Origin: Zygnema cylindricum
Taxonomy: Eukaryota; Streptophyta; Zygnematophyceae; Zygnematales; Zygnemataceae
DNA length: 64,000 bases
Direction of reading: 5' to 3'
Assembly (NCBI GenBank): GCA_037447655.1
Contig: JBBHKE010000836.1
Span: forward strand, 126,001 to 190,000
A model generated the notes under the pieces. That model saw only the letters and a list, made by a program, of their open reading frames with translations, was not told the origin of the DNA and did not search any database. Below are positions 19,777 to 29,655 of the stretch, piece after piece (positions within the stretch are counted from its first letter, which is position 1; the number at the start of each line of letters is the position of its first letter). The position numbers were made by a program, and so were the translations under genes.

Positions 19777-20746
19777 GAAAAACAACAGAAACTATCAATA
19801 TTCCTACTCAACAGCCAACTTTGAACCGACTTAAAGTATGACTCAAAAAGCTAATATGCCTCAAATATGCCACATTGATGCACAATATAGTAAACTAACA
19901 ATTCCCAAAATTGCAACCCAAATGACAAAGTAAACCATAAGATATGATGTTTGGAAGTCTCCTAAAAACTGCCTTAGAAAATCATATTCCCAAAACTGGA
20001 TGCTACAAAATTGCCTAAGTCCTAAGTTATATACTCACACTGTGTATCTACTGATCTACACTAATTTGGGTAACAATTACTATGGTATTTATACCGACTA
20101 ACGACAAAGCATCCTACCTGTACGTCACTTTACCTCAAAACCTTTATTTTTATTTTTGTAAAAACCTGATTCATGGAACACTATTTTTTATTACACCAAA
20201 CTACAAAACAATGTTATTCAGATATTTCCAGAAATTGAACCGTACACAAAATGTTCCCACCGTACACAAAACGTTCCAAATGCCTTGTCAACGGTAGTCG
20301 TTAAAGTCCAGCCGAATGTGGTCGTGTAGTATAAAGCATGTAAGTGCTTCGTCACTTGTGGTCCCACGCGAATCACGCTTGTTGTACCTTGTGAATCACA
20401 CTTGTGGTCCCAGGTGAATCGCGTCCATTGGAACAAATTCATTCGACGATGGTACCGTCGAACTCTACAATATATTTCTGGAATACCCGGTTCAGATCCC
20501 GCTCGTTCGATCATGTGAATCAAATCGTCAACTGCGTGATATGTGTGGCTGACTCTCGGCGCCACTCCGAAGAACCTGCATACGTTCTTTTGCCGACACG
20601 TGTCCCTGTAAAAGTACAATACACTCTATTGTACTTTTTGCTACTATAATGCTAATTAAGGTAAGTATTACAGTACACTATTTATAAAATATTCTAAGTT
20701 ATTTTTATCCCTATTTACTGAAATAATGATTTGATAAATTACAACA
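19718..20746 (-). repeat. 5' LTR of E
   Basis: 1029 bases. The outer end ...GATAAATTACAACA abuts TSD AATTT. The inner end has a mutated terminus (AG in place of TG on the plus strand). On the minus strand it contains a TATATAACTTAGGACTTAG block (20014-20034) and the gag ATG at 19776. Confidence 0.93.
20014..20034 (-). promoter_or_regulatory. TATA and AGGACTTAG block of E
   Basis: On the minus strand TATATAACTT runs straight into AGGACTTAG. In the 3' LTR (about 2057-2070) the second half has decayed to AGGACATTG. Confidence 0.45.
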
Positions 20747-20790
20747 AATTTAGCCTGGATGGCGGATATTAACCCGGTTAGGTCAAATCG

Positions 20791-21129
20791 CTAGTGTCTC
20801 ACCGAACGCATAATGGGAAGGAAAAGTGGATCAATAGGAGGAGGGATTGGAAAAAGATGCTCGAAACGAGAAGGAATAGGTGTTGGAATCTTATCTATGT
20901 CAAGGATCTCTTCCAAAAGTGCTTCTCTTTGATCAAGAGCTTTAGTAGACCTGTATCGGAAAAGAATGGAGTTTAGTTCCGGATTGTTGGTTGGAGTAAG
21001 TACCAATGATGGAATTAGAACTAAGTCATCTCTCGGCCTAGTTCCACCTACGCCTAGCTCCTCCTCCACAATAGCTCCAATGCCTGCCGATTTGTTGGAG
21101 AAAAGACTCCAATCTCGTTGTGCAACCAC
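20791..21129 (-). pseudogene. Unknown protein remnant in block L
   Basis: A 112-codon open frame on the minus strand. It has an acidic/Gly middle (IVEEELGVGGTRPRDD), a Pro-rich tail (IPTPIPSRFEHLFPIPPPIDP), and no catalytic motif or transmembrane segment. Not recognised. Together with the Ser/Pro-rich frame at 1053-1358, on the same strand and once downstream of it, it may be part of a disordered Gag-like protein. Confidence 0.25.
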
Positions 21130-21278
21130 GGGTGCAGCCTCTCAGTTCCATTCCTCTCCTTCCCTAAAAAGTGGTTCTCCAGGTGTTCCTATTTTTCCCT
21201 CTACCTCAAGTAACTTTAAAATCTAGACCGGTAAATTAGGTTGTGTATATTCTACAACTAATTCCGAAACTACCCTGT

Positions 21279-22460
21279 CAAGCTTGTGTGCGTTTTCGAC
21301 ACACCTTTTATATTACCAAGGATTTTCGGGCCCTTTATAAGCTGCACGGTCATCATAGTACAAAGGAAGGAGTGTACCCCGCTAAAAAAGATTCTTGTAT
21401 TTTCTCAACTAGGCAGAACGTACTTTATTTTGCGCCTATCGGAGGCCGGACGACAAAGTTCTACCGTCTCCAAGATTGCAATTCCGTTACATAGGACTAA
21501 TTTCCGCCAACCTTTTTGGGGGGTACATTGTGGATTGCCACGTAACTTTTTGGATAGGCGTCTAGATTATGCTGCTAGCTGTCAGTAAGAATTCAATTCA
21601 AGTTCAGCTGACTTCCAGTCCATTAATTACCTTAGGACAAAGTTTGGCACTTTCGTGTCCTTTTCAATACTTTGTCTTATAATAGTGGAAAAAATAATCA
21701 CTTTCGGCCGCGAATCTAGCGGCAGTCAAGAGCATAACTTTTGCCTCTAGTGTAGTACGGATTATGTTGTCTTATGTTAGTCCAGCTACACTTGCTTGCC
21801 GCTCATTGGTTAATAACATGGCTTTGACTTTTCGACCTAGAATTGGACAAATTTTGATGTATAAGGCAATTGGGGCCGAAGGAGACAGGTTGCTTTTTCT
21901 GTATTGTCTCCTCAGAAAACCCTAAAAAATTCTGACAAACCTTCTATGGAGAATCTTTGTTTTGTTTTTGACTCTATTGCCATCTTGGTTTTGGCTCTGT
22001 CTTGTGTGGGAAATCACAGTCGAGGTGGGTAGTTGGCACTATCATTCATTTGGGTGATTTTTGGACTTATCGGCTATTGGAAACCGAGAAGAGTCCGGTC
22101 AGTCTCGAGTTGCGGATACCGAGGGATGAAGGAGGATCATACCTATTTGCGGTAATATCGAGAGAAATGTCGCCTTTTCTCATTGTCATCGTTGATTTCT
22201 GGGGTATGTTGAGCTTGCTTCGCCATATTTCATATATTCTATCTTTTATTTTATTTTCTGGGGCAAGGTGATATTTGTTAAATTTGAAAAAACCAATCAT
22301 TTTTCTTTCTATATTTCTACGTGGTGGGTCATTTGTATCTTCGTTTGTAGTTACCTTCTTGTTTGGGTGTGACCTTGCCGGACTAGATTGCAAACCCCTT
22401 TTCACCAGAATAGTGGGTTTTGAGGGAACAAGTGTTAAAGACTTCCAGAGGAAAAAGCAC
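21279..22460 (+). repeat. 1.2-kb direct repeat, copy 1
   Basis: Begins CAAGCTTGTGTGCGTTTTCG and ends GTGTTAAAGACTTCCA. It matches 24625-25765 along its whole length with scattered substitutions and small indels. The first 200 bases read as a possible coding remnant on the plus strand (LYKLHGHHSTKEGVYPAKKD...LYFAPIGGRTTKFYRL), shared with copy 2. Confidence 0.8.
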
Positions 22461-22666
22461 AATACTGAAAAAGCCACTTGTATGTTCGGATTAGAGGGGA
22501 TATGAGATTTGATTTTGGAAGCTTTTTTTTTTCAAAGGGAGCAAGGGTTCCATTTATTATTTCATTTCTCTTTCTCGCTGCCTTCAAGGGGGGAGGAGAT
22601 AATTCGGATATCGGATCCAAAGAGCACGGAAGGTAGGAGAAGCCCTCATAAGAAGAAGAGTCTCAG

Positions 22667-23697
22667 ATGTCCAAGAAATCCGTACAAATTGCGTCCGTCT
22701 TTGATTCTCCGGCCAAGGAACCATCTAGGGCCCCCTCTCCCCCATCTACTCCTAGCTTAACCCCCGAACATTTCCCATCCATGGCTGAGGCCGCCAAAGC
22801 TTTTGTCGAGGAAAGGAAAGAAGCTAGGGCCCATGCAAAGGAAAGGAACAAAGTATCTCCTAGGGCCCGGCCAAAGAGGTTAGCCCATAGAGAGCCGAAT
22901 TTGGGTCCTCTTTGAAGGTCGAGTTTCATACTCGATCTAAGATACCCAGGGCCGAAATCCCTATTGACGCAGTGGTGTTGACAGATTCCCATAACTTTGG
23001 TCGTAAAGAAGTCCTTGCACTTCACGACCTCGTTGAGTTGAAGGTGAAGAAGGAGTTGGTAAAGAGAGTGGCGCGGACTGATTGAGCCAAGGTGGTTAGA
23101 CCTATGGGAGGGGTGGTGGTGATTTTGAGCAATTTTCGGAGAGTAGTATTTCACACTCGGTTCAGGTCCAGCCCCGGAGGGCTCCTTATCCTCGTCCTCC
23201 TCCATCTTCCTTCCAAGACACTTGTACCAGTTGGCCATCCACGGGACGTACTACTTCGCGTTCTCGTCAAGGAGAAGAAACAGGCTGGAGGGAATCGCGA
23301 GATCCTTCGAAGGGGGAAGAGGTTCGACAATCGAGACAACAAGGGAAGATTCGCCTGTCTTCCGAAGGGAGAGACCTCCCCACCCCTAGTGCTAGCTTCC
23401 ACTTGGAGACATTCTCCAACAGCACTACTAGTTCGCCCTTCCTTAGGGCTCAGGCAATCCGAACTCACTGATCAAGAGGTTCCGCGCACGGGACCCAAAG
23501 ATATATCTGAAGGATGGTGGCAGACCACGCCTAACAACCCTGAAATTCTGGGTATGGAGATAGCGGATCTAACTAGTGTAGTTGAAAGGACTCAAGATAT
23601 AGTGAATATTCTAAATTCTCAGGGCAAGGCTATAGTAGAGGCCAAACTCGCCACTAAAGATAATGAGGCCTTGGAGGTAGAAAAGGGGAATCTATGA
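22667..23697 (+). pseudogene. Unknown Gag-like remnant in block L
   Basis: Plus strand, two to three overlapping frames. 22667-22915 begins MSKKSVQIASVFDSPAKEPS, then a Pro/Ser stretch and a basic helix-forming stretch (AFVEERKEARAHAKERNK). It continues by frameshift through about 23090 (ALHDLVELKVKKELVKR). 23520-23697 ends in a heptad-like segment (IADLTSVVERTQDIVNILNS). Charged helices plus Pro-rich linkers fit a retroelement Gag or similar structural protein; no zinc knuckle or enzyme motif was found. Function not assigned. Confidence 0.3.
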
Positions 23698-24336
23698 GAA
23701 CAAAAATAGAAGGTAATTCGGACGCTCGGCGTATGTTAGGTGGGATTCTCAGTTAGCAGATTCCTCCCTCGCTAAGGACATGACCTCATTGCGAAGGGCC
23801 AACTCAAGAATACTCTCCTATCGCACGCACTCCACCCCACGTTCCTCCCTTAAGGACAGGTCGAGAGCCTCATCTTCAGCAAGAAGGGGCGGAAATCACA
23901 AAACCTAATATAGAGGGTTTATCTATATCCGATGCAATAGAAAAAAGACACGCTGAATATTCTACCAAGCGAGTAATTTGAAAGTTGTGGAAGTTTTTTA
24001 CAAATGGGTTTTTACCTTCGAGGGGAAGGATGGCCGAAAAATTAAAGAGAATCAGATCAATGTGGCCGCTTGTCATTTTCTGGGAGTGGAAGACAAACAC
24101 GATTTCCACTTGTTTTACTTTGCCGATCCTCCTTCTTGTTCATCAGCCTGCAATCTCTCCTCTTAGCTAGGCAACCGCTTGGTCTGCAATCAATGCGGCG
24201 AGTGTTGGCATCCAGCCTCTCTCCCCTCCTCATGGGAGCCACGTCCTCCACCCACTTACACATGGTTCTGCGCGAACTGCGAATTGGGCAGGTTATTATT
24301 TTATATCTTAGTCACAGTTGACTAAGAGGGGGGGAA

Positions 24337-24624
24337 ATTGGGAGATCAGCCCAATTACCAAAGACCCACTCTTTTTCCCCAGCCAAGTGGGGAAAGGAAG
24401 GGGGAGGGGATATCTTATCGCCTCCCCATGCACTTATTCCTATTTCCTATCCGATTGTCTCCCCTATGTTGCATGCATATCTAAGGGAGCATGTGGGCAG
24501 AAATGGGCATGATCATCATTATGGGAAGCATCTACATTTGGGTGGTTATTTGCAAGACTCTGATGCACACTATTTTGTGGTTGTGGGCCCTTCTCTCATG
24601 TTTCCCAGGCACGCTGGACAGCTC
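24337..24624 (+). repeat. 290-base repeat S, copy 1
   Basis: Begins ATTGGGAGATCAGCCCAATT and ends before the second 1.1-kb repeat. It recurs at 25769-26057 after that repeat, giving an S-M-S arrangement. An open frame from 24466 reads through S into M (YGKHLHLGGYLQDSDAHYF). Confidence 0.8.
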
Positions 24625-25765
24625 TCAAGCTCATGTGCGTTTTCGACACACCTTTATATTACTCAGGATTTTTGGGCCTTTTTTAACCTGCACGGTCATC
24701 AGAGTACGAGAGAAAGAGTGTACCAAGCCAGAAGTATTTTCTAAATTGAGCGGAACGCACTTTATTTCGCGCCTAAACGAGGTCGAACCACCAAGTTCTA
24801 CTGTCTCCTAGATTGCAATTTCGGTTACATGTGACTAGTTTCCGCCAGCCCTCTTCGGAGGTACATTGTGAATTGCAACGTAACTTTTCAGATTGCCATC
24901 TAGATTATGCTGTTAGCTGTCAGTAGGAATTGAGTTTAGGTTTAGCTGACTTCCGGTCCATTAGTTACCTTAGGACAAAGTCTGGCACTTTCGTGTCCTT
25001 TTCACTACTTTGTCTTATAATAGTGGAACAAATAATTACTTCCGGCCGCGTATCTAGCCGCTGTCAGGTGCATAACTTTTTGCCTCAAGTGTAGTACAAA
25101 TTATGTTGACTTATGTAAGTTCAGTTACACTTGCTTGGCGCTCGTTGGTTAATAGCATGGCTTTGACTTTTGGACCTAAAATTGGACAACTTTGATGTAT
25201 AAGGCACTTGGGGTCGAAGGAGACAGGTTGCTTTTTCAATACTGTCTCCTAAGAAATTCCTCAAAAATTCCGATAAACATTCTTTAGAGAATCTTTGTTT
25301 TGTTTTTGACTCTATTGCCATCTTGGTTTTGGATCTTTCTAGTAGGCACTATCTTTCCTTTGGGTGATTTTTGGATATATTGGCTATTGGAAACCATGAA
25401 GAGACCGGTTCGACCCGAGTTGCGGATACCGAGGGGTGAAGGAGGATCATACCTATTATGGTCCATCGAGAGAGGTGTCGCCTTTTCTCATTGTCATTGT
25501 TGATTTCCGGGGTATGTTGAACTTGCTTCGCCATATTCTATATATTCAAATTTTTATTCTATTTTATGGGGCAATGTGATATTTGTTAAATCTGAAAAAG
25601 CCAATCATATTTCTTTCTATATATCTACGTGGTGGTTCATTTGTATCTTCGTTTGTATTTACCTTTTTGTTTGGGTGTGACCTTGCCGGAGTAGATTGCA
25701 AACCCCTTTTGATAAGAACAGTGGGTTTTGAGGGAACAAGTGTTAAAGACTTCCAATGGAAAAAG
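24625..25765 (+). repeat. 1.2-kb direct repeat, copy 2
   Basis: Matches 21279-22460. It is flanked on both sides by repeat S, so it is a duplicated unit and not a simple LTR: there are no TG...CA ends, primer-binding site or TSD. Confidence 0.8.
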
Positions 25766-25768
25766 CCA

Positions 25769-26057
25769 AATTGGGAGACCTGCCCGATTGCCGAAGACCC
25801 ATTCCCTTTCCCCGGCTAGGTGGGGAAAAGAAGGGGGAGGGGATATCTTTTTGCCTCCTAATGCACTTATTCATATTTCTTATCCGATTGTCTCCCCTGT
25901 GTTGCATGCATGTTTAAGGGAGGGATGTGGGGAGAAATGGGCATGATCATCATTATGGGAAGCATTCGCATTTGGGTGGTTATTTGCAGTTCTCTGATGC
26001 ACACTATTTCTAGCTGTGGGCCCTTCTCTTATGTTTCCCAGGCACGCTCGACACATG
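25769..26057 (+). repeat. 290-base repeat S, copy 2
   Basis: Matches 24337-24624, including TATGGGAAGCAT and TTTCCCAGGCACGCT. The sequence diverges after CGACAC at about 26055. Confidence 0.8.
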
Positions 26058-26612
26058 TTCTTGCTCTTAAATTCCCCCCTCTCGTGGGTGAAAGAAAATC
26101 AACAATTATCCCCTCTTTCAACGAAACCCTGCCAAAATTGGGAGAATGTGATGAAGATGTGGGAAAATTCAATGTTGAGGGATCCCCTAGGTCTAATATA
26201 GGCATCCTAGCCGTTAGATCTCTATGGTTTTGTCTTGAATAACCGCTCCCCAAAGTAACGGATTTGGCAAACAAAAAACTAGAATGTGGTAGTGGAGACA
26301 TTTTCGGCTTTTCCTTCCCTGGCTCCTCCATGATTCTTACATGTCTGCTGTCGACTTAGCTCCTCTATTACTATCTTTAAGACCCATGTGATCACGTGAT
26401 TGTTGCCCATACAAAGTTGTAAGCTCGTTCCTCCCAACAGTTTCATGTAATTTTGGTGGTGGAGTCGAGAACTTAAGGTGAGGTTGTCTAGTACGACTAG
26501 GTAGTTTGTTATACGAGAGTGAGTGGAAGCAGCCGAATAAGAAGAATGAGAAGGTGAAGCTCTCCTAATCGGTGAAATGGCGGAGAAGCTTGTCTTCGCT
26601 CGATAGATTGGG

Positions 26613-26987
26613 CTAGAGTGGGGAAATCTTCAGTTGACATCCCAATAGGAGGAGTGGACGGAAGAGGAGAAATTGAGGAAGGACTTGGGAGATTTGGAAT
26701 GTCTTGTCCTCCACCCCAATAGGAGGAGTGGACGGAAAGGGAGAAATTGAGGAAGGACTTGGGAGATTTGGAATGTCTTGTCCTCCACCTGTAGGAGAAA
26801 CCGATGGCACCGATGGCATCCCAGAATCTGCAGAAATTTGGCCACCCTTTAGGGAGGAAAAGCTAGTTTCACCCATTTTCGGGGTTCGAAACATGTCTCT
26901 ACGAGGTGCCCCTCCACCTCCCCTTCTATTCCAACATCCATCTATATATTTTGTTGACATTTTTAAATAAAAATAAACTGAAATCAA
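26613..26987 (-). pseudogene. Pro/Gly-rich protein start, frameshifted by a 74-base duplication
   Basis: Minus strand. The inner ATG (MSTKYIDGCWNRRGGGG) follows a long AT-rich leader and opens a Gly/Pro/Ser-rich protein (SVSPTGGGQDIPNLPSPSS). A 74-base tandem duplication at 26641-26788 is not a multiple of three and throws the frame. No catalytic motif is present. It may be the N-terminus of the minus-strand protein whose later parts are at 20791-21129 and 1053-1358, but that is a guess from strand and composition. Confidence 0.3.
26641..26788. repeat. 74-base tandem duplication
   Basis: Two nearly identical units start at 26641 and 26715 (CCCAATAGGAGGAGTGGACG). They differ by few bases, so the duplication is recent compared with the rest of the block. 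Confidence 0.9.
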
Positions 26988-28284
26988 AGATACGAGTGCA
27001 CCTTATAAAATACAACAATGCACAGTCTCTCAGTTTTGTCTAGCCGCGAGCTTTAATATCACCAAGCTTGGTGGGCTATGCTAACAACTTTAAACAAAAG
27101 AAAGACAACCATAACCCTAATCTTGGGAATCAACAAATCAAATCAGAATAGAAATAATTTAGACTGCCATTACATTTATGATAGTGTTTCTGCAGAATTA
27201 ACAATATTGCCTCCTACCCTACTCAATTAGAAGCCATTCACCACAATACATAAAAATATTAGAAAGAATTAAACATAAAACAAGTAACATCTAACCTTCC
27301 CCGAATGCTAACTTAATAAGGGCTTTGACCCACCCAGAGGAGCTAACAGATGCCAAGGAAAACTCTCGCAATCAGACTGTGAAGGTTCGAAAAACCCACG
27401 GATCCCTCCCTATCAAGGATCCGTCCAACTCCCTCCTTTAGACTCCCAAAGACTATTGCAATCAGAAAGCCCTAGACATCGTTATTCCCAAACAAGACAC
27501 AAATTGACTAACTGGAAGGCAACTCCAACATGATCCAAAGATGGCAAAAAAGAGGCTAGCAAAATAGCTCTTTTCTGATAAATTCAAGTTTCGGAAGGCG
27601 ACAGAACTGAGAAACAGTTGTGAGCCTTCATTTCTAAGGCAATATTGAGTTCCAACAACCTAAAACACTAAGAACTAATACTTAGCATAAAAAAGTGACA
27701 CCATGGGACTCATTCTAAGTTTAACTACCGAAAACGTCAGAACATATGACTTATGAACCGTCGGTTGGACAGCATGTACTAATTTCCAACCGGCAAAAGC
27801 AATCATTACTTCAAAAATTAAATTCTTGACCTATATTATGCAGCTTACAAAAAGTGCCATATCTCTCTAAAAATCTTTCTGAATATTGAAAACCAAATCT
27901 TTTTTAATAGGTATTAAAAGGTTCTATCTACCCATATAAAATACACTGTATTTGAATGATTCTTTGAAAAGTTACTGTACATCAAAGTTTCCAAAAACTG
28001 CACCAAAAGACTACTTTGACCTAACATATCTCGCAGCTTAATTATCCAAATTAAGTTAAGTAAAGTTCTATTAGCTACGCTCCATAGAATTTAATATGAT
28101 GTTGGATTACAGAGCAAAAAAAAAATGGTGTACTCAATATCGTCCCTAAAAAATGGCTTTTGGTGCCCTGCTAGCCCGATAATAACTAACTCCAAAATTG
28201 GTTTGAAACCGCATCCTATGAAGTTGTAATAAGGTGGAAATTCCTACATAGGCAATAAATATAATTGTCCATGACAGAAATGGC

Positions 28285-28674
28285 CATATCGTACAATGGT
28301 CGTACAAAAAGTACAATAGTATGTGTAACTTTCTATACCCCACAGTATTACGATTGGTGCCGTACGTCGGTAGATAGAGTTTTAGAGAGAGATAGGACTT
28401 AGAAAAATTCAGTAGGTAGCCGCCTCTCTCCGAGAGAGCTTCTGTAAAAAAGGTCAACTTTGCCCACCATAACTCTCTGCTCAGGGGAGAAAATTCAAAG
28501 ATTCTTTATGCTATAGACTCACGAGAGTCTTGCCTTCACAAAGGTGAAGGTGGTAAAAGTTTCTCTCTGCCAGGGTGGCAATTATTCTTGCTGAAATAAA
28601 AAGGGTTCAGGGTTATCCTAGAGGCTTTCTGTGAGCTGCCCATTTTAAGGACATATGGAGGTCTCAAAATTGCA
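28285..28674 (+). repeat. 5' LTR fragment of C
   Basis: Aligns to about 33680-34071 of the 3' LTR. It keeps AGGACTTAG (28394-28402) and the leader hairpins CTCTCT/AGAGAG (28424-28438), AGACTC/GAGTCT (28515-28530) and CCTTCAC/GTGAAGG (28533-28550). It ends in the gag start segment 28655-28674. Confidence 0.85.
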
Positions 28675-29655
28675 AGTTATAGGCCCACCCTCTAGGGTGC
28701 CCATCTTTAATAGAATTAACTTCATATACTGGGAAATTATGATGACTGGAGCTCTATTTGAAAAAAGGTTTTGGGGAATAGTGAGTGGACAGGTGAGGCG
28801 TCCATCTACTCTTGGCATCCCTCTAAGGTTTGGAGGAAACAGATTCACCAAAGATGCAGATCCATCTCCAATAGAGGAGACAAATGAAGGGGAGGAGGTA
28901 GACAAAAGAAAGGAGAAGAAGACGATCACACTAATAGCAACCGGTTTGGCATTCATGTCACCTATTATAAGTAACGAGGAGAGTGATACTGATACCAGAG
29001 ACTACAACAATATGGTGGCAAAACACTTCATCCTCCGCCATCTTACTCAAATGCTTGCATCTCCTCATTTATAGGTAGAGAGGGCATCCGATCTTTGGGT
29101 GGCTCTCATAGAGATGTACCGAAGTGGTAAGATTCAACAACAACAGTTGGTTGATCAGAAAATTAATGCCTATATTTACAAAGGGGGGAAGATGTTGGAT
29201 TTTTGCAATGAGCTTGCTACACTTCTCATGGAGCTAAAGAGTGTTGGAAAAGTAGAAAGTGAAAAAGAAAAGGTTAATTGCTTACTCATGAAGTTACTAC
29301 ATGAGTTCGAAAACATAGTCAACCGTGTGTTAGACTTGCCGGACTCAAGGTGGATATAGAATTCAGTGGTAGGGATGATTTTTGTTTGGGAAAATAGGAT
29401 GCAGACTTAAAAGGGAGGAAAGAGTGGGCATGCGCAGGCAGCGGGGACCGATAAGAGGAATAGGGATTCCAGAAAACCGGTTGGAAATTATAGAGGGGGA
29501 GGGGCAAAAAAACTAGACCGACAAGTTCTGACCGAGGGCTCCCAAAGGTTTGTGTCATTTTTGTAAGAAACAAAGACACTATATGGCGGAGTGCAATAAG
29601 CTAACCGAACATCGGTTAAAGGAGGGGCGGATCGGTGGACCTCCAAGAGGATAGA
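28655..29655 (+). pseudogene. gag: gag of element C, starting inside the LTR
   Basis: The ATG at 28655 is 20 bases before the LTR end. The frame reads MEVSKLQVIGPPSRVPIFN, crossing the primer-binding site, and stays open for 139 codons to 29074. A second frame, 29099-29359, carries the UBN2-like core (YIYKGGKMLDFCNELATLL). The zinc knuckle at 29553-29594 is intact (C-x2-C-x4-H-x4-C). Several stops follow. Compared with B, the start (MEVS for MEDT) and core differ, but the same PBS-encoded V-x-G-P-P is kept. Confidence 0.88.
28675..28690 (+). other. Primer-binding site of C (half-tRNA type)
   Basis: AGTTATAGGCCCACCC, two changes from the B site. It directly follows the LTR end TTGCA. Confidence 0.6.

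Larger units (their letters stand above)
1755..20746 (-). mobile_element. Ty1/Copia element E, split by nested elements A and B
   Basis: The element is bounded by AATTT TSDs (1750-1754 and 20747-20751) and TG...CA ends. Removing A, B and their TSD copies leaves about 6.2 kb. It has two LTRs of about 1.03 kb, a half-tRNA type primer-binding site, a gag (right part) and a pol in the order protease, integrase, RT, RNase H, all on the minus strand. Its polypurine tract reads (minus strand) AGGGGAG just before the left LTR. Sister to element F by protein and LTR sequence. It is the oldest element of this nest, because A sits in its 3' LTR and B between its gag and protease. Confidence 0.92.
20752..28284. 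other. Block L: unclassified decayed repetitive DNA
   Basis: About 7.5 kb with no recognisable enzyme domain. Short open frames occur on both strands. Two 1.15-kb segments (21279-22460 and 24625-25765) are direct repeats, and a 290-base segment (24337-24624) recurs at 25769-26057. The stretch 26990-28284 is AT-rich with no open frame above 60 codons and holds one 14-base palindrome (CACCAAGCTTGGTG, near 27060). Continuous with 994-1749 before E inserted. The composition of the short frames suggests an old retroelement with a large non-catalytic Gag-like part, but I cannot name the family. Confidence 0.4.

Noticed and set aside
21279-25765. Repeats M interpreted as the two LTRs of one element
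   Set aside because: No TG...CA ends, no primer-binding site or polypurine tract at their inner edges, and repeat S flanks only the second copy.
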